Source of the DNA: Acidimicrobiales bacterium
GTDB taxonomy: Bacteria; Actinomycetota; Acidimicrobiia; Acidimicrobiales; Poriferisodalaceae
NCBI GenBank assembly: GCA_020439485.1
Contig: JAGQSP010000109.1
Location: 3,345 to 25,020 of the forward strand
DNA: 21,676 bases
Direction of reading: 5' to 3'
A program made the translations under genes and the position numbers. Below the pieces are notes generated by a model, which worked only from the letters and a program-made list of their open reading frames with translations, was not told the DNA's origin and searched no databases. This document shows positions 20,476 through 21,676 of this stretch, one piece after another. Each line of letters begins with the position of its first letter. The first letter of the stretch is position 1.

Positions 20476-21421
20476 TGATCCGTCGCTGCTGTCCGAGTCG
20501 CTGACCAAGCTGGTCAACGAACTCGTAGGCGATGGTGATCGCACCCTGCTGGTCGACGAACTCGCCGGCGAGGAGTACACGGTTGAGCACGTCGTCGACG
20601 CAGCCCACACCATCGCGTTCTTGTCCGACAGGCGGATCGTGGTGGCTCGCGGATTCGAGAGGTTCTCCGCCGACGAGCTCGATCCGATGGTCAGATACCT
20701 GGGCGACCCGCTCGATACGTCGACCGTGGTTGTCGAATGGCGATCGGGCCGCATTCCCAAGCGCCTCACCGACGCCATCAAGTCCGCCGGCGGCGAGAAA
20801 CGCTCGACGGCGGCACCAGCCCAGGCGCGGGCCCGGCAGGGGTGGCTCGACGAGCGCATGGCCAGCTCACCCGTGGCGCTCGAACCCAGGGCCAAGAAGC
20901 TCATAGCCGATCACCTCGGCGAAGACGTGGGCCGCCTCGGGGGCCTGTTGGCGACGCTCGAGTCGGCGTTTGGGCCTGGCGTGAAACTGGGCGTCGACGA
21001 CGTGGCGCCGTTCTTGGGTGACGCCGGCTCGGTGCCGGTGTGGGACCTCACCGACGCGGTCGACAGGGGCGACATCGGTGGGTCGCTCGGCGTGCTGGCA
21101 CGCATGCTCGATGCCGGCGGGATGCACCCGTTGCAGGTGATGGCCGTGCTGCACCGCCACTTCGAGCGGATGCTCATGCTCGACGGCAGTGGGGTGCGCG
21201 ACGACAAGGCCGCCGCGGCACTGCTGGGCATGAAGGGTTCGACCTTCCCGGCCAAGAAGGCCTTGACGCAGACCCGACGGTTGGGGTCAGAACCCATCAG
21301 GTCGGCGATCGGCCTGTTGGCGCGCGCCGATCTGGATCTGAAGGGCAACTCCGCGCTCGAGGCGCGAACCGTGGTCGAGATCTTGACCGCTCGGCTGGCT
21401 CAGCTGGCGGCCCGGCGCTGA
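20441..21421 (+). CDS. holA: DNA polymerase III subunit delta
   Basis: HolA is the clamp-loader subunit that opens the beta sliding clamp. The 326-residue protein has the family outline: an N-terminal YLLNGDDPSLLSESLTKLV, FLSDRRIVVARGFERF, a middle segment RARQGWLDERMA, LIADHLGEDVGRLGGLLATL, VPVWDLTDAVDRGD, HPLQVMAVLHRHFERMLML and a C-terminal ALEARTVVEILTARLAQL. The frame stays open upstream into comEC, but ATG 20441 is the start because the family similarity begins there and TAGGTT lies 8 nt upstream. It is convergent with rpsT, 18 bp apart. Confidence 0.92.
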   Translation: MKSKPIYLLNGDDPSLLSESLTKLVNELVGDGDRTLLVDELAGEEYTVEHVVDAAHTIAFLSDRRIVVARGFERFSADELDPMVRYLGDPLDTSTVVVEWRSGRIPKRLTDAIKSAGGEKRSTAAPAQARARQGWLDERMASSPVALEPRAKKLIADHLGEDVGRLGGLLATLESAFGPGVKLGVDDVAPFLGDAGSVPVWDLTDAVDRGDIGGSLGVLARMLDAGGMHPLQVMAVLHRHFERMLMLDGSGVRDDKAAAALLGMKGSTFPAKKALTQTRRLGSEPIRSAIGLLARADLDLKGNSALEARTVVEILTARLAQLAARR

Positions 21422-21426
21422 CCGAC

Positions 21427-21448
21427 GCCGGCAGGAGTGCTAGCCGGC
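21427..21448. terminator. Weak hairpin between holA and rpsT
   Basis: GCCGGC (21427-21432) and GCCGGC (21443-21448) can pair, each being self-complementary, across a 10-nt loop between the convergent stop codons. It has no T-tract and may be chance in a high-GC genome. Confidence 0.25.
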
Positions 21449-21676
21449 CTGATTGACCTTGCGCGCCAGGCGGGCCTTGCGGCGAGCGGCCGTGTTCTTG
21501 TGCAGAACACCCTTGGACACCGCCATGTCGATGCGCTTTTGGGCCAGGCGGTAAGCGTCTTCGGCGCCTTCGCCGGCCTCGGCGGCGGTGACCACGTTCT
21601 TGGCGCGCGTCTTCAGCTCGCTGTTGACGGCCTTGTTGCGCTCGCGGCGGGTCTCGTTCTGGCGGTTGCGCTTGAT
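21440..21676 (-). CDS. rpsT: 30S ribosomal protein S20, partial (start beyond window)
   Basis: The C-terminal 78 residues of S20 are encoded, with the TAG stop at 21442-21440. The protein binds 16S rRNA in the small subunit. Recognisable segments are IKRNRQNETRRERNKAVNSE, LKTRAKNVV, AQKRIDMAVSKGVLHKNTAA and RRKARLARKVN. S20 is normally about 87 residues, so only about 8-10 N-terminal residues are missing, beyond base 21676. The convergent holA-rpsT order is the same as in mycobacteria. Confidence 0.95.
   Translation of the reverse strand: MKRNRQNETRRERNKAVNSELKTRAKNVVTAAEAGEGAEDAYRLAQKRIDMAVSKGVLHKNTAARRKARLARKVNQAG

Noticed and set aside
1..21676. CRISPR array, insertion sequence or phage structural genes
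   Set aside because: No regularly spaced repeats, transposase signatures or virion genes were found on reading both strands; the only mobile signature is the tRNA-bounded repeat pair.

Overview
The window reads as a chromosomal segment of a high-GC actinobacterium. The evidence is a class II (mycobacterial-type) DAHP synthase, a LytR_C-domain protein followed by rsfS, a comEA-comEC-holA run convergent with rpsT (the order also found in mycobacteria), Nudix NudC, a PAC2-family protein, an AztB-type metal permease, and a mixture of Shine-Dalgarno starts and apparently leaderless starts. Which actinobacterial class it belongs to cannot be settled from the sequence; an acidimicrobial lineage is only a guess.

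Layout. 1-162: the 3' end of an unidentified gene. 176-2457 (minus): class II DAHP synthase (aroG) and a short sigma-70 factor with an altered -35 recognition helix. 2458-2805: a divergent control region with a perfect TGTGA-N6-TCACA box. 2806-4618 (plus): a degenerate LytR/CpsA/Psr-like membrane protein with a LytR_C domain, then ribosome silencing factor rsfS. 4611-5426 (minus): nudC. 5476-9478 (plus): tesB-type acyl-CoA thioesterase, SAM methyltransferase, PfkB-family sugar kinase and FucI/AraA-like sugar isomerase, tightly packed and partly overlapping. 9485-10429 (minus): an AztB-like metal ABC permease with no partner genes nearby. 10517-12088 (minus): a secreted acidic right-handed beta-helix protein. 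12245-13477 (minus): a kinase-fold protein and a small CxxC/HxxC protein.

13839-16535 is the clearest accessory piece. A 46-bp perfect direct repeat of the 3' part of tRNA-Ala(GGC) lies 2651 bp from the intact tRNA gene. Between the copies are a DUF433/DUF5615 toxin-antitoxin pair and a predicted lipoprotein, and no integrase. This looks like a small tRNA-integrated islet or the remnant of a larger element.

16632-21676 returns to core genes: PAC2-family protein (minus), thioredoxin-TPR protein, comEA, comEC and holA (plus), and the 3' part of rpsT (minus, cut by the window end).

How the genes work together: comEA and comEC encode DNA-uptake functions. The kinase and isomerase plausibly act in sequence on one sugar. 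RsfS, S20 and HolA belong to translation and replication. The toxin-antitoxin pair would stabilise the islet. At least eight starts have a TAnnnT hexamer 6-9 nt upstream and no Shine-Dalgarno, which suggests widespread leaderless transcription. No CRISPR array, insertion sequence, rRNA gene or phage structural gene was seen.
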